NCBI RefSeq assembly: GCF_030643905.1 | Contig: NZ_CP121446.1 | Span: 124,001 to 188,000 of the forward strand | Reading direction: 5' to 3' | From: Flavobacterium sp. IMCC34852 | Lineage (GTDB): Bacteria > Bacteroidota > Bacteroidia > Flavobacteriales > Flavobacteriaceae | DNA length: 64,000 nt | In this document: positions 7,006-14,994 of the stretch, piece after piece | Layout of the letters: every line of letters starts with the position of its first letter | Position numbering within the stretch: position 1 is the stretch's first letter | The notes under the pieces: generated by a model | Databases searched by the model: none | What the model was told of the DNA's origin: nothing | What the model saw: the letters and a program-made list of their open reading frames with translations, nothing else | Position numbers and translations under genes: made by a program

Positions 7006-7924
7006 ATTTAGCTTCGCTCTGTTCGGCTTTGCCTCGGGTCCGCTTATAATTAGTGATGAATACGCCCAAAATAATCAAGGCGGTGGCAATCACGAAGTCG
7101 AAGGTGATTTTTTCATCCAAAAGCAACCAGCCCAAGAAAACGGCGATAATGGTATTGATGTAATTCAGCACCGTAATTTGTGTAGCGGTTACTCTTTTCA
7201 AAGCGTAATGATAAGCAAAAAAAGCAATCACCGAGCCAAAAACGGAAAGGTATAATGTCGCTAAAATACTTCTCAAACTCCAAGTATTAAAGTCGACATC
7301 GGGATTTATTATCAAGGCTAAAACAAACTGGATAATGGCCGCAATAGAAAATTGGTAAAACAAATTCAGCGCAATATTGTTCGACTTATGCGTGTGCATT
7401 TTGGTATAAATCGTTCCGACCGACCAAGATAAAATAGCTATACTCAAGAAAAAGATTCCGGTTTTGTAATTGGGATCTAAAATATCCCCCAAACCATCCC
7501 TGAAAATAAAAACAACTCCCAAGAAACCTACCATAACCCCTATAAAACCTTTGAGTGAGATCTTTTGCTGTCCAATCATGGTTCCGCCTAAGAAAACCAC
7601 CAAAGGCGAAAGTGCACTCAAGATGGAAGTCAAGCCACTCGGAACGCTTTGTTCAGCAATCGTGGTAAAACCATTGGCCAAAACAATCATTAAGATTGCC
7701 GGTATGAATTGTAATTTTAAGTTTTCCCAACCAATCCAAGCCAATTGTTTTTTGTAAAGTAAAATAACCAAAACGATTAAGGCGGCTAATCCTTGTCGAG
7801 TAGAAGTGATGTACCAAGGTTGCATGGTTTCTACTGCTACGCGAATGCCCAAATAAGTGGTGCCCCAAACTACCGCTACTATAAATAGACAGAATAGTAA
7901 TTTGAAATCGGGTTTTTCATTCAT
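7004..7924 (-). CDS. EamA/DMT-superfamily transporter
   Basis: The 306-residue protein has about ten hydrophobic segments arranged as two EamA repeats. The first begins AVVWGTTYLGIRVAVE, where the WG..Y/F motif is typical of the family; the second begins around residue 160. These inner-membrane carriers export metabolites such as amino acids or drugs, and the substrate cannot be predicted here. The gene starts 44 bases downstream of galE on the same strand, so it may share its transcript. Chain length is standard. Confidence 0.9.
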   Translation of the reverse strand: MNEKPDFKLLFCLFIVAVVWGTTYLGIRVAVETMQPWYITSTRQGLAALIVLVILLYKKQLAWIGWENLKLQFIPAILMIVLANGFTTIAEQSVPSGLTSILSALSPLVVFLGGTMIGQQKISLKGFIGVMVGFLGVVFIFRDGLGDILDPNYKTGIFFLSIAILSWSVGTIYTKMHTHKSNNIALNLFYQFSIAAIIQFVLALIINPDVDFNTWSLRSILATLYLSVFGSVIAFFAYHYALKRVTATQITVLNYINTIIAVFLGWLLLDEKITFDFVIATALIILGVFITNYKRTRGKAEQSEAK

Positions 7925-7968
7925 GTAAAAAAGAGATTTGCGACACTTAAGTTGCGGTTTTTGGCGTC

Positions 7969-8982
7969 TTAGCTTCTAATTTTTTGCTCCCATTTCCAGG
8001 CGGAAGCCAAAGCCTCTTCTAAAGACAATTCGGTTTGCCAGCCTAGAATTTCTCGGGCTTTATCGGTATTAGCATAAGCCGATGTAATATCGCCTTCTCT
8101 TCGGGCTACCATTTTATAAGGTAATTTTTGTCCGGATACTTTTTCGAAGGCATTGATGACTTCCAAAACAGAACTTCCTTTTCCGGTTCCAAGATTGAAA
8201 GTTTCTACTTTTTCAGCATTTTGTTGGTTTAACAACCTTTGTAAAGCAATGACGTGGGCTTTGGCCAAATCGACTACATGAATATAATCACGAACAGCAG
8301 TTCCGTCAGGAGTTGGATAATCATTGCCGAAAACCGATAATTCCTGACGCAATCCCATGGCGGTTTGGGTAATAAACGGTACTAAATTTTGTGGTACACC
8401 CAAAGGCAATTCCCCTATTTCGGCCGTCGGATGCGCTCCAATCGGATTAAAATAGCGTAATAAAACAGCGTTGATTTTGGTAACTTTAGCAGCATCTTTG
8501 ATGATTTCTTCTCCAATTTGCTTGGTATTGCCATAAGGCGAAATGGCCGGTTGCACTGAAGCGTCTTCGGTAATCGGCATTTTTTCGGCTTGACCATAAA
8601 CCGTACAAGATGAACTGAAGATAAAGTTGGCTTGAGTTAACTGGGTCAATTCTTGTAAAACATACACCAAAGCATTGATGTTATTTTCGTAATATAACAA
8701 TGGATTCTCTACACTTTCTCCAACAGCTTTTGACGCAGCAAAATGTATTATCCCAACAACATCAGGGTGTTTTTGGAAGAAATTTTGAACTGCCGATTTT
8801 TCTCTTAAATCGATGTTTTCAAAAAGCGGTTTTTTACCGGTTATTTTTTCAATGCCGTCTAAAACTGTAATGGAAGAATTCGATAAATTATCAATGGCTA
8901 TAACTTCAAAACCTTGGTTTTGTAATTCAACCACGGTATGTGACCCTATAAATCCTAAACCGCCTGTTACTACTACTTTCAT
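7969..8982 (-). CDS. galE: UDP-glucose 4-epimerase
   Basis: The 337-residue short-chain dehydrogenase-type enzyme interconverts UDP-glucose and UDP-galactose. NAD binds at the N-terminal GGLGFIG (residues 7-13). The catalytic set is Ser124/125 (in SSSCTVYG), Tyr150 and Lys154 (in SPYGNTK). The full length is typical of bacterial GalE. It lies downstream of a DegT-type aminotransferase gene and opposite a KDO-transferase gene, suggesting supply of sugars for lipopolysaccharide or surface glycans. A GTTG-rich repeat fills the gap to the upstream gene. Confidence 0.93.
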   Translation of the reverse strand: MKVVVTGGLGFIGSHTVVELQNQGFEVIAIDNLSNSSITVLDGIEKITGKKPLFENIDLREKSAVQNFFQKHPDVVGIIHFAASKAVGESVENPLLYYENNINALVYVLQELTQLTQANFIFSSSCTVYGQAEKMPITEDASVQPAISPYGNTKQIGEEIIKDAAKVTKINAVLLRYFNPIGAHPTAEIGELPLGVPQNLVPFITQTAMGLRQELSVFGNDYPTPDGTAVRDYIHVVDLAKAHVIALQRLLNQQNAEKVETFNLGTGKGSSVLEVINAFEKVSGQKLPYKMVARREGDITSAYANTDKAREILGWQTELSLEEALASAWKWEQKIRS

Positions 8983-8989
8983 AAATTAA

Positions 8990-9057
8990 GTTGTCTGTTG
9001 TTGGTTGTTGGTTGTTAGATGAAAAACCTTCAACTATCAACCATAAACCATCAACTA
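8990..9057. repeat. GTTG-rich intergenic inverted repeat
   Basis: The left arm (8990-9019) is made of GTTGTTG-like units and the right arm (9031-9057) of CAACTATCAACC-like units, the approximate reverse complement. The right arm includes the stop codon of the DegT-type gene. Similar sequence occurs at 32307-32377 and, as a diverged single arm, at 62932-62967. Confidence 0.6.
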
Positions 9058-10185
9058 TTTTAAAAACTCTAAAACGCTGTCGGTGATGAACTTAATTTGC
9101 TCGTCATCTAATTCGGTGTGCATTGGCAATGAAATTACTTCTTTCACCAATTGATTCGTTACCGGAAAATCTTCTTCCTTGTAACGAGAATCGGCGTAAG
9201 CTTTCTGACTGTGTAACGGAATCGGATAATAAATAGCGCACGGAATCCCTTTCGCTAATAAATGTTCCATCAACCCATTTCTGTCGGCATCAATAATTCT
9301 TAGAGTATATTGATGAAAAACGTGGCAATCACAAATATCACAAATACTCGGAGCAATAATATTTTTATGCCCTTCAAAAGCTGCCGAATATTTACGAGCC
9401 GCATCTTGACGCGCTCTTCCGTAAGCATCCAAGAAAGGCAATTTAGCATTCAAAACACCGGCTTGAATACTATCCAATCGGGAATTTACGCCTACCACAT
9501 CATGATGGTAACGCACGTACATTCCATGATTTACGATTCCTCTGATTTTGTGTGCCAAAGCATCGTCGTTGGTAAAAATCGCACCACCATCACCGTAACA
9601 ACCTAAGTTTTTAGAAGGAAAAAATGAGGTTGAAGATACGTGACCAATAGTTCCCGCTTTCTTTTTAGTTCCGTCAGAAAATTTACAATTGGCACCAATC
9701 GCTTGGGCATTGTCTTCAATTACGTATAAATTGTGTTCCTTGGCAATCGCCATAATCGCTTCCATATTCGCAGCGCGACCAAACAAATGCACCGGTACAA
9801 TGGCTTTGGTTTTAGGCGTAATCGCTTTCTTAATTGCCTCGATAGAAATGTTCATATTCACTATATCAACATCGACTAAAACCGGCGTCAATTGTAGCAA
9901 AGCGATTACTTCAACGGTTGCGGCAAACGTAAAATCGGCTGTAATTACCTCATCGCCGGGTTTTAAATCCAAGCCCATCATGGCAATTTGCAAAGCATCA
10001 GTTCCGTTGGCGCAAGGAATCACGTGTTTCACGTTTAAATATTCCTCTAAATTTTTCTGAAATTCGTGAACCAATGGTCCGTTAATGTAAGTTGTGGTAT
10101 CTAAAACCTCCTGAATCGAAGCGTTAACAGTATCTTTTATTTTTTCGTATTGACTTTTTAAGTCAACCATCTGAATTTTTCTCAT
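9055..10185 (-). CDS. DegT/DnrJ/EryC1/StrS family aminotransferase
   Basis: This 376-residue PLP enzyme belongs to the sugar aminotransferase family (ArnB/WecE-type). The Schiff-base lysine is Lys192 in FFPSKNLGCYGDGGA. The PLP-ring aspartate is Asp158 in IEDNAQAIG, and phosphate contacts are in NGTDALQIA. Such enzymes transaminate nucleotide-linked keto-sugars to amino sugars for O-antigen or glycoprotein glycans. The exact sugar cannot be read from sequence. It has its own -7 motif on the minus strand and is followed by galE. Confidence 0.92.
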   Translation of the reverse strand: MRKIQMVDLKSQYEKIKDTVNASIQEVLDTTTYINGPLVHEFQKNLEEYLNVKHVIPCANGTDALQIAMMGLDLKPGDEVITADFTFAATVEVIALLQLTPVLVDVDIVNMNISIEAIKKAITPKTKAIVPVHLFGRAANMEAIMAIAKEHNLYVIEDNAQAIGANCKFSDGTKKKAGTIGHVSSTSFFPSKNLGCYGDGGAIFTNDDALAHKIRGIVNHGMYVRYHHDVVGVNSRLDSIQAGVLNAKLPFLDAYGRARQDAARKYSAAFEGHKNIIAPSICDICDCHVFHQYTLRIIDADRNGLMEHLLAKGIPCAIYYPIPLHSQKAYADSRYKEEDFPVTNQLVKEVISLPMHTELDDEQIKFITDSVLEFLK

Positions 10186-10206
10186 GTTCTAAAAAATTAT
10201 GAGTAG

Positions 10207-10214
10207 CAAAAGTA
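10207..10214 (-). promoter_or_regulatory. -7 promoter motif of the DegT aminotransferase gene
   Basis: On the minus strand the sequence reads TACTTTTG, matching TAnnTTTG, 21 bases before the ATG at 10185. Confidence 0.5.
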
Positions 10215-10281
10215 AGAAATTCTGAAGTAGAATTCCATGTTCCGTAAAAGAAACGTATTTTAGCGCATCAAAATTTTAGGG

Positions 10282-11535
10282 ATGTTTTTTTTATACAATA
10301 TTTTACTGGTTTTGGCTTCACAACTTGTGAAAGTATTGGCGCTTTTCAGTCCCAAAATAAAACTGTTTGTCAACGGCAGAAAGTCGGTTTTTGAAACTTT
10401 AGAGGCCAAAATTAATCCCGAAGACCAAACCATTTGGTTCCACGCCGCTTCTTTAGGCGAATACGAACAAGGGTTGCCGGTGATGGAACGCATCAAACAA
10501 GAATTTCCGAATCATAAAATTGTACTCACTTTTTTTTCGCCTTCGGGTTATGAAGTTCGCAAAAACAATCCAATTGCGGATGTGACGGTTTACTTGCCAT
10601 TAGACACCAAATCGAACGCTCGAGAATTTCTGAAATGGGTTCATCCCGACTTGGTGTTTTTTATCAAATATGAATATTGGCCGAATTATTTGAATGAATT
10701 GAAGAAAGCGTCCCTAAGCGTAGGGATCAAAACTTATTTGATTTCGGGGATTTTCAGAGAAAAGCAAGCATTCTTTAAATGGTATGGCGGATTTTATCGT
10801 AACGCACTGAAAACCTTTGACTACTTTTTTGTGCAAAATGAAAGTTCGAAAAAGCTGTTACAATCTTTAGGCTACCATAACGTCAAAATATCGGGCGACA
10901 CCCGATTTGACCGCGTAGTTTCTATTTTGTACCGAGACAACACTTTAAATTTTATCAATCAATTTAAAAACAACACTACAACGATTGTCATTGGAAGTTC
11001 TTGGCCCAAAGACGAAAGTTTGTTGGTGAATTTCATCAATGAAAGCAATCACAAGGTAAAATTCATCATTGCGCCGCACAACATTAAATCGGAACAAATT
11101 TCGAATCTTCAATCTCAAATCACAAAGTCAACCATTTTATTATCGGAAAAGGAAACCCGTAATTTGACCGAATTTCAAGTTTTCATCATTGATACCATCG
11201 GTATTTTGACCAAAATTTACAGTTATGCCGATATCGCTTATGTTGGTGGCGGCTTCGGTAATCCGGGCGTTCATAACATTTTGGAACCGGCAACTTTTGG
11301 AATTCCGATTGTGGTTGGCCCTAATTATTCGCACTTTGCAGAAGCTACGGCCTTGGTTAATATGGAAGGTTGTATTTCGATTTCAACTCAAAGCGAACTC
11401 AATGATGCTTTTGATAATTTAATTTCAAACGAAGATATTCGACATGAAAAAGGACATATTTGCGAAACATTTGTCCAAATGAACATTGGTGCTACCGATG
11501 TAATTTTGAGACACATTGGTAACAAATCAAACTAA
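10282..11535 (+). CDS. waaA: 3-deoxy-D-manno-octulosonic acid transferase
   Basis: WaaA (KdtA) attaches KDO to lipid A precursors at the inner membrane. The 417-residue protein starts with a membrane anchor (MFFLYNILLVLASQLV). The GT30 catalytic base is Glu60 in WFHAASLGEYEQG. The C-terminal CMP-sugar site includes YVGGGFGNPGVHNILEPA (about 315-332). It is transcribed divergently from the aminotransferase gene and is followed 36 bases later by the S46 peptidase. A poor -7 match (TATTTTAG, 10256-10263) is the only visible promoter candidate. Confidence 0.94.
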   Translation: MFFLYNILLVLASQLVKVLALFSPKIKLFVNGRKSVFETLEAKINPEDQTIWFHAASLGEYEQGLPVMERIKQEFPNHKIVLTFFSPSGYEVRKNNPIADVTVYLPLDTKSNAREFLKWVHPDLVFFIKYEYWPNYLNELKKASLSVGIKTYLISGIFREKQAFFKWYGGFYRNALKTFDYFFVQNESSKKLLQSLGYHNVKISGDTRFDRVVSILYRDNTLNFINQFKNNTTTIVIGSSWPKDESLLVNFINESNHKVKFIIAPHNIKSEQISNLQSQITKSTILLSEKETRNLTEFQVFIIDTIGILTKIYSYADIAYVGGGFGNPGVHNILEPATFGIPIVVGPNYSHFAEATALVNMEGCISISTQSELNDAFDNLISNEDIRHEKGHICETFVQMNIGATDVILRHIGNKSN

Positions 11536-11571
11536 AAACAAACAAATAAACTTAACAAATAAAACAAACTC

Positions 11572-13716
11572 ATGAAATTTTTAAGACTGCTTCTCTTATT
11601 TGTTTTCGTTCAAACCCAAGCGCAACAAGGCGGTATGTGGATTCCTTCTTTATTAAAAGGGATGAACGAAAGCGAAATGAAAAATTTAGGCATGAAAATC
11701 AGTGCCGATGATATTTATTCCATCAACAAATCCAGTTTGAAAGATGCTGTACCGCATTTTGATGGTGGTTGTACGGCCGAAGTGATTTCAGACAAAGGGT
11801 TAATCTTAACCAATCACCACTGTGGTTATGACAACATTCAAAGTCACTCTACCGTTGAACACGATTACTTGACCAATGGTTTTTGGGCTTACAAAATGGA
11901 AGATGAATTGCCCAACAAAGACTTATTTGTAACCTTCATCATTCGAATTGAAGATGTTACCACAAAAGTTCTGGAAGGCGTAACCACTTTAGCCTCTGAA
12001 ACGGAAAAGCAGAAAAAAATTCAGGAGAACATTGGGGTTTTGAGCCGAACATTGCCTAAAGAATCTTGGCAGGAAAACAGCATTCGTACTTTTTATGACG
12101 GCAATCAATACCTTTTATTTGTAACCGAAACTTTCCGCGATGTTCGTTTGGTTGGCGCACCACCAAGTTCGATTGGAAAATTTGGTTCGGATACAGATAA
12201 CTGGGTTTGGCCAAGACATACCGGCGATTTTTCATTGTTCCGAATTTATGCCGATAAAAACAATCGCCCGGCTGCTTACTCTACAGAAAATGTACCTTAC
12301 AAACCCAAATATTTCTTCCCTATTTCCATCAAAGGCTTAAAAGAAAATGATTTCACTATGGTCATGGGTTATCCCGGAAGAACGCAAGAATACTTGCCCG
12401 CAGTTGCCGTTGAACAAATAGTAAACACTTTGAATCCGGCTAAAGTTGACATTCGCGATGCCGCCTTAAAAGTGCAAAATGAATTCATGCGAAAAGACAA
12501 TGCGATTAAAATTCAATACGCTTCAAAAAATGCCAGCATTGCCAATTCATGGAAAAAATGGATGGGCGAAACCAAAGGATTAAAAAAATCAAATGCGATT
12601 GGCATCAAAAAAGAATTTGAAGTCAAGTTCCAACAAAAGGTTATTACTGCCGGAAAGCAAGCAGAATATGGCAATTTGTTAGCTGATTTTGAAAAAAATT
12701 ATGCTGAGATCAGAGACTATGCTTTGGCCAGAGATGTATTTACAGAAGTGGCTTTGCGCAATACTGAAATCCTGAGTTTGGGTTATAAATTGTACCAATT
12801 AGAACAAATTTACAATACCAAAGGAGAACAATCTTTCAACGACAGAAGAAACAATTTAATCAACGGTTTGGGAGATTTTTACAAAGATTTTAATGCGCAG
12901 GTTGACGAAAAAGTATTCGAGAAATTGATAGAAATTTATGCAAAGAAATATCCGAAACAATTTTTGCCGAGTGCGTTTGAAAATATCAATGTTCCGAGTT
13001 TGACCGCTGAAGTTTTTTCCCAATCCCAATTGGTAAGTTACGACAAAATAAAAGTACTACTAACCGGCGACAGCAAAACCGTTTTAGAAAACTTAAATAA
13101 AGACAAAGGATTCCAAGTAATTAAAGCTATGGCTGATGGATATTTGAAAAATGTGGCGCCCAAATACGATGAAATCAATTTGAGAAATGTGGCTACGCAA
13201 CGAACCTATATGAAAGCCATCTTAGAATTGAGCCAAAAATCAGATCGCATTTTCCCGGATGCCAACAGTACTTTTAGAGTAACTTACGGAAAAATCAAAG
13301 GCTACAAGCCTAATGATGCTGTAGTTTATGAACCATTTACTTACTTAGACGGTGTAATTGAAAAATACATTCCCGGCGATTACGAATTTGATGTTCCCAA
13401 AAAACTAATTGATTTATACAACACTAAAGATTACGGAAATTACGGTGTAAAAGGCAAAATGCCGGTAGCTTTTATTGCTACTAATCACACCACCGGAGGA
13501 AACTCTGGAAGTCCGGCCTTGGATGCCAACGGAAATTTAATTGGCCTGAATTTTGACAGGGTTTGGGAAGGAACGATGAGCGACATTTATTACTCTCCTG
13601 AAATATGCCGAAACATTATGGTTGACATCCGTTATGTATTGTTTGTGATAGATAAATTTGCCGGCGCAGAAAATTTGATTAAAGAAATGAAAATTATTGC
13701 TCCAAAGAAAAAATAG
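11572..13716 (+). CDS. S46 family dipeptidyl-peptidase, DPP11-like
   Basis: The 714-residue exopeptidase has a signal peptide (MKFLRLLLLFVFVQTQAQ) and the S46 trypsin-like catalytic centre: His83 in TNHHCGYD and Ser645 in GGNSGSPALD. These enzymes remove dipeptides from peptide N-termini in the periplasm. In Porphyromonas DPP11 an arginine 18 residues after the nucleophile (Arg673 with Ser655) selects Asp/Glu at P1, whereas DPP7 has glycine. Here position 645+18 is Arg663 (in NFDRVWEG), so DPP11-type acidic specificity is predicted. It follows waaA by 36 bases. Confidence 0.92.
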   Translation: MKFLRLLLLFVFVQTQAQQGGMWIPSLLKGMNESEMKNLGMKISADDIYSINKSSLKDAVPHFDGGCTAEVISDKGLILTNHHCGYDNIQSHSTVEHDYLTNGFWAYKMEDELPNKDLFVTFIIRIEDVTTKVLEGVTTLASETEKQKKIQENIGVLSRTLPKESWQENSIRTFYDGNQYLLFVTETFRDVRLVGAPPSSIGKFGSDTDNWVWPRHTGDFSLFRIYADKNNRPAAYSTENVPYKPKYFFPISIKGLKENDFTMVMGYPGRTQEYLPAVAVEQIVNTLNPAKVDIRDAALKVQNEFMRKDNAIKIQYASKNASIANSWKKWMGETKGLKKSNAIGIKKEFEVKFQQKVITAGKQAEYGNLLADFEKNYAEIRDYALARDVFTEVALRNTEILSLGYKLYQLEQIYNTKGEQSFNDRRNNLINGLGDFYKDFNAQVDEKVFEKLIEIYAKKYPKQFLPSAFENINVPSLTAEVFSQSQLVSYDKIKVLLTGDSKTVLENLNKDKGFQVIKAMADGYLKNVAPKYDEINLRNVATQRTYMKAILELSQKSDRIFPDANSTFRVTYGKIKGYKPNDAVVYEPFTYLDGVIEKYIPGDYEFDVPKKLIDLYNTKDYGNYGVKGKMPVAFIATNHTTGGNSGSPALDANGNLIGLNFDRVWEGTMSDIYYSPEICRNIMVDIRYVLFVIDKFAGAENLIKEMKIIAPKKK

Positions 13717-13830
13717 AAGAAATTAAGCAATTCTTAAGTTTTGGCACGATTATTGTTAAGTAAAAAAGCGAAGCAAAATAGAGATTTTAAAAAAAGTTAA
13801 AATAAAAGTTTTTCCAAATGAAAAAATTTA

Positions 13831-13838
13831 TATCTTTG
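13831..13838 (+). promoter_or_regulatory. -7 promoter motif of the small Pro/Ala-rich lipoprotein gene
   Basis: TATCTTTG is a perfect TAnnTTTG match, 37 bases before the ATG at 13876. Confidence 0.55.
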
Positions 13839-13875
13839 CTCCGAATTAATAATTAACCTTTTATAATTAAGTAAG

Positions 13876-14082
13876 ATGAAAAAAGTATTTTTAAGTTTAG
13901 CTGTTGTTGCTGCATTAACTGTAGTATCTTGTAAACAAGCTGAGACTGAAGCTGCTGCTACTACTGATTCAGTAGCGGTTGATTCTCCAGCTGTTGAAAC
14001 TCCAGAAGTTGCTGTTGACTCTCCAGCGGTTGACTCTCCAGCTGTTGAAACTCCAGCTGCTGAAGCTCCAGCTGCTAAGTAA
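13876..14082 (+). CDS. Small repeat-rich lipoprotein
   Basis: The 68-residue product has a lipoprotein signal (lipobox VVSC, Cys19). The rest is low-complexity, made of VDSPAVETP-like repeats ending in APAAEAPAAK-type sequence. This acidic, Pro/Ala-rich chain is expected to be unstructured and extended from a membrane. It has its own promoter motif and terminator, so it is a single-gene unit and may be well expressed. No function can be assigned; the protein could be a spacer or a surface-charge lipoprotein. Confidence 0.72.
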   Translation: MKKVFLSLAVVAALTVVSCKQAETEAAATTDSVAVDSPAVETPEVAVDSPAVDSPAVETPAAEAPAAK

Positions 14083-14104
14083 TTTTAAATTACAGTAAGA
14101 AATT

Positions 14105-14131
14105 AAGCCACGCAATGCGTGGCTTTCTTTT
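14105..14131 (+). terminator. Rho-independent terminator
   Basis: AAGCCACGCA and TGCGTGGCTT form a near-perfect stem followed by TTCTTTTTT, 22 bases after the stop of the small lipoprotein gene. Confidence 0.85.
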
Positions 14132-14164
14132 TTAAATTAATATTGAAAAACTTTTAAGTAATAG

Positions 14165-14515
14165 TTAGAGTTCAGAAAATATAGAATCTCCGGTAGAGAA
14201 ATCCAGAATTTCAGCTGCCGAACCATATTTTACAATCTCAGCTATCCCTTTCTGCATCATCAATTCTGTAGAATATTTTCTGCTGGTAGCCAATACCGTT
14301 TCGGCTTTCATCAACTTAAAAAAACATTTTCCTTTAGCGGTTTTAAATCTCAGAAACTGACAAGCATCTATTGAAGCTTTTAAATCCTCAATAGCTTCCT
14401 CGCATTCAAATCGAAGCTCATAATCATTGCCGGTAAAAATAGTCTTCCCCTTTCTGGAGACAAACTCAAATTTGTAGAAATCATTCAATCGTTTGCTAAT
14501 TACAAAAGTGCCCAT
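14165..14515 (-). CDS. YegP-like DUF1508 protein
   Basis: The 116-residue protein consists of two DUF1508 repeats. The first has FYKFEFVSRKGKTIFTG (about residues 12-28); the second has CFFKLMKAETVLATSRKYST (about 64-83) followed by GIAEIVKYG. This matches the E. coli YegP family in both layout and length. The repeats form small beta-sheet units; the cellular role is not established. Cytoplasmic, no signal peptide. It lies on the minus strand, downstream of the tRNA pair and the two terminator-like hairpins. Confidence 0.8.
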   Translation of the reverse strand: MGTFVISKRLNDFYKFEFVSRKGKTIFTGNDYELRFECEEAIEDLKASIDACQFLRFKTAKGKCFFKLMKAETVLATSRKYSTELMMQKGIAEIVKYGSAAEILDFSTGDSIFSEL

Positions 14516-14535
14516 AGAAATCTAAAGATAATAAA

Positions 14536-14568
14536 ATAAAAAAGTCCCTAATGTTAGTTAGAGGCTTT
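14536..14568 (-). terminator. Degenerate terminator-like hairpin (duplicate)
   Basis: On the minus strand, AGCCTCTAA pairs with TTAGGGACT with one mismatch, followed by a T run. The sequence is a clear relative of the intact tRNA terminator at 14650-14680, about 110 bases away. Confidence 0.5.
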
Positions 14569-14649
14569 TGCTTTCAAATTAGCTTCGAAGTTACGAAGTT
14601 GGATTCGTAAAAGCCATAGTCTTAATTAAAAAATCAAAGTGAAAAACAT

Positions 14650-14680
14650 AAAAAAAGCCCCTAACAAAGTTAGAGGCTTT
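14650..14680 (-). terminator. Terminator of the tRNA-Gly/tRNA-Leu operon
   Basis: On the minus strand, AAAGCCTCTAAC pairs over 12 bases with GTTAGGGGCTTT (one G-U pair) around a TTT loop, followed by T residues. It begins 2 bases after the tRNA-Leu 3' end. Confidence 0.88.
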
Positions 14681-14682
14681 TG

Positions 14683-14768
14683 TACTCAGAGCGGGACTTG
14701 AACCCGCACGAACATTGCTGTTCACTGGATTTTAAGTCCAGCGTGTCTACCAATTTCACCATCCGAGC
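14683..14768 (-). tRNA. tRNA-Leu (anticodon UAA)
   Basis: The minus strand folds as an 86-base class II tRNA. It has acceptor GCTCGGA paired with TCTGAGT (G-U at the first and fifth pairs), D-loop TTGGTAGAC, an anticodon stem CTGGA/TCCAG around a loop with TAA, a long variable arm, and T-arm GCGGG-TTCAAGT-CCCGC. The discriminator is A; CCA is not encoded. It lies 12 bases downstream of tRNA-Gly. Confidence 0.95.
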
Positions 14769-14780
14769 GTATAGATGTTG

Positions 14781-14853
14781 AGCGAAAAACGGGGCTCGAA
14801 CCCGCGACCTCGACCTTGGCAAGGTCGCGCTCTACCAACTGAGCTATTTTCGC
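14781..14853 (-). tRNA. tRNA-Gly (anticodon GCC)
   Basis: The minus strand gives a 73-base cloverleaf. Acceptor GCGAAAA pairs with TTTTCGC, the D-loop is AGTTGGTAGA, the anticodon stem GACCT/AGGTC encloses GCC, and the T-arm is GCGGG-TTCGAGC-CCCGT. The discriminator is U, as expected for tRNA-Gly. CCA is not encoded. Confidence 0.96.
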
Positions 14854-14899
14854 ATTTCAAATTTTATAAGAACACAATACTTGTGCTGTATTGCGGATG

Positions 14900-14930
14900 C
14901 AAATGTAACACTAAAATTGAATTATACAAA
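14900..14930 (-). promoter_or_regulatory. Full consensus promoter of the tRNA operon
   Basis: On the minus strand TTTG (14930-14927), a 19-base spacer and TACATTTG (14907-14900) match both elements of the Bacteroidota promoter. The predicted start is about 40 bases before tRNA-Gly. Confidence 0.7.
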
Positions 14931-14994
14931 CCTTTTTTTAGAAAAAAACTTTTTGAAAATCTAATTCGCTGATTAGCAAAATCAACCGATTGTG

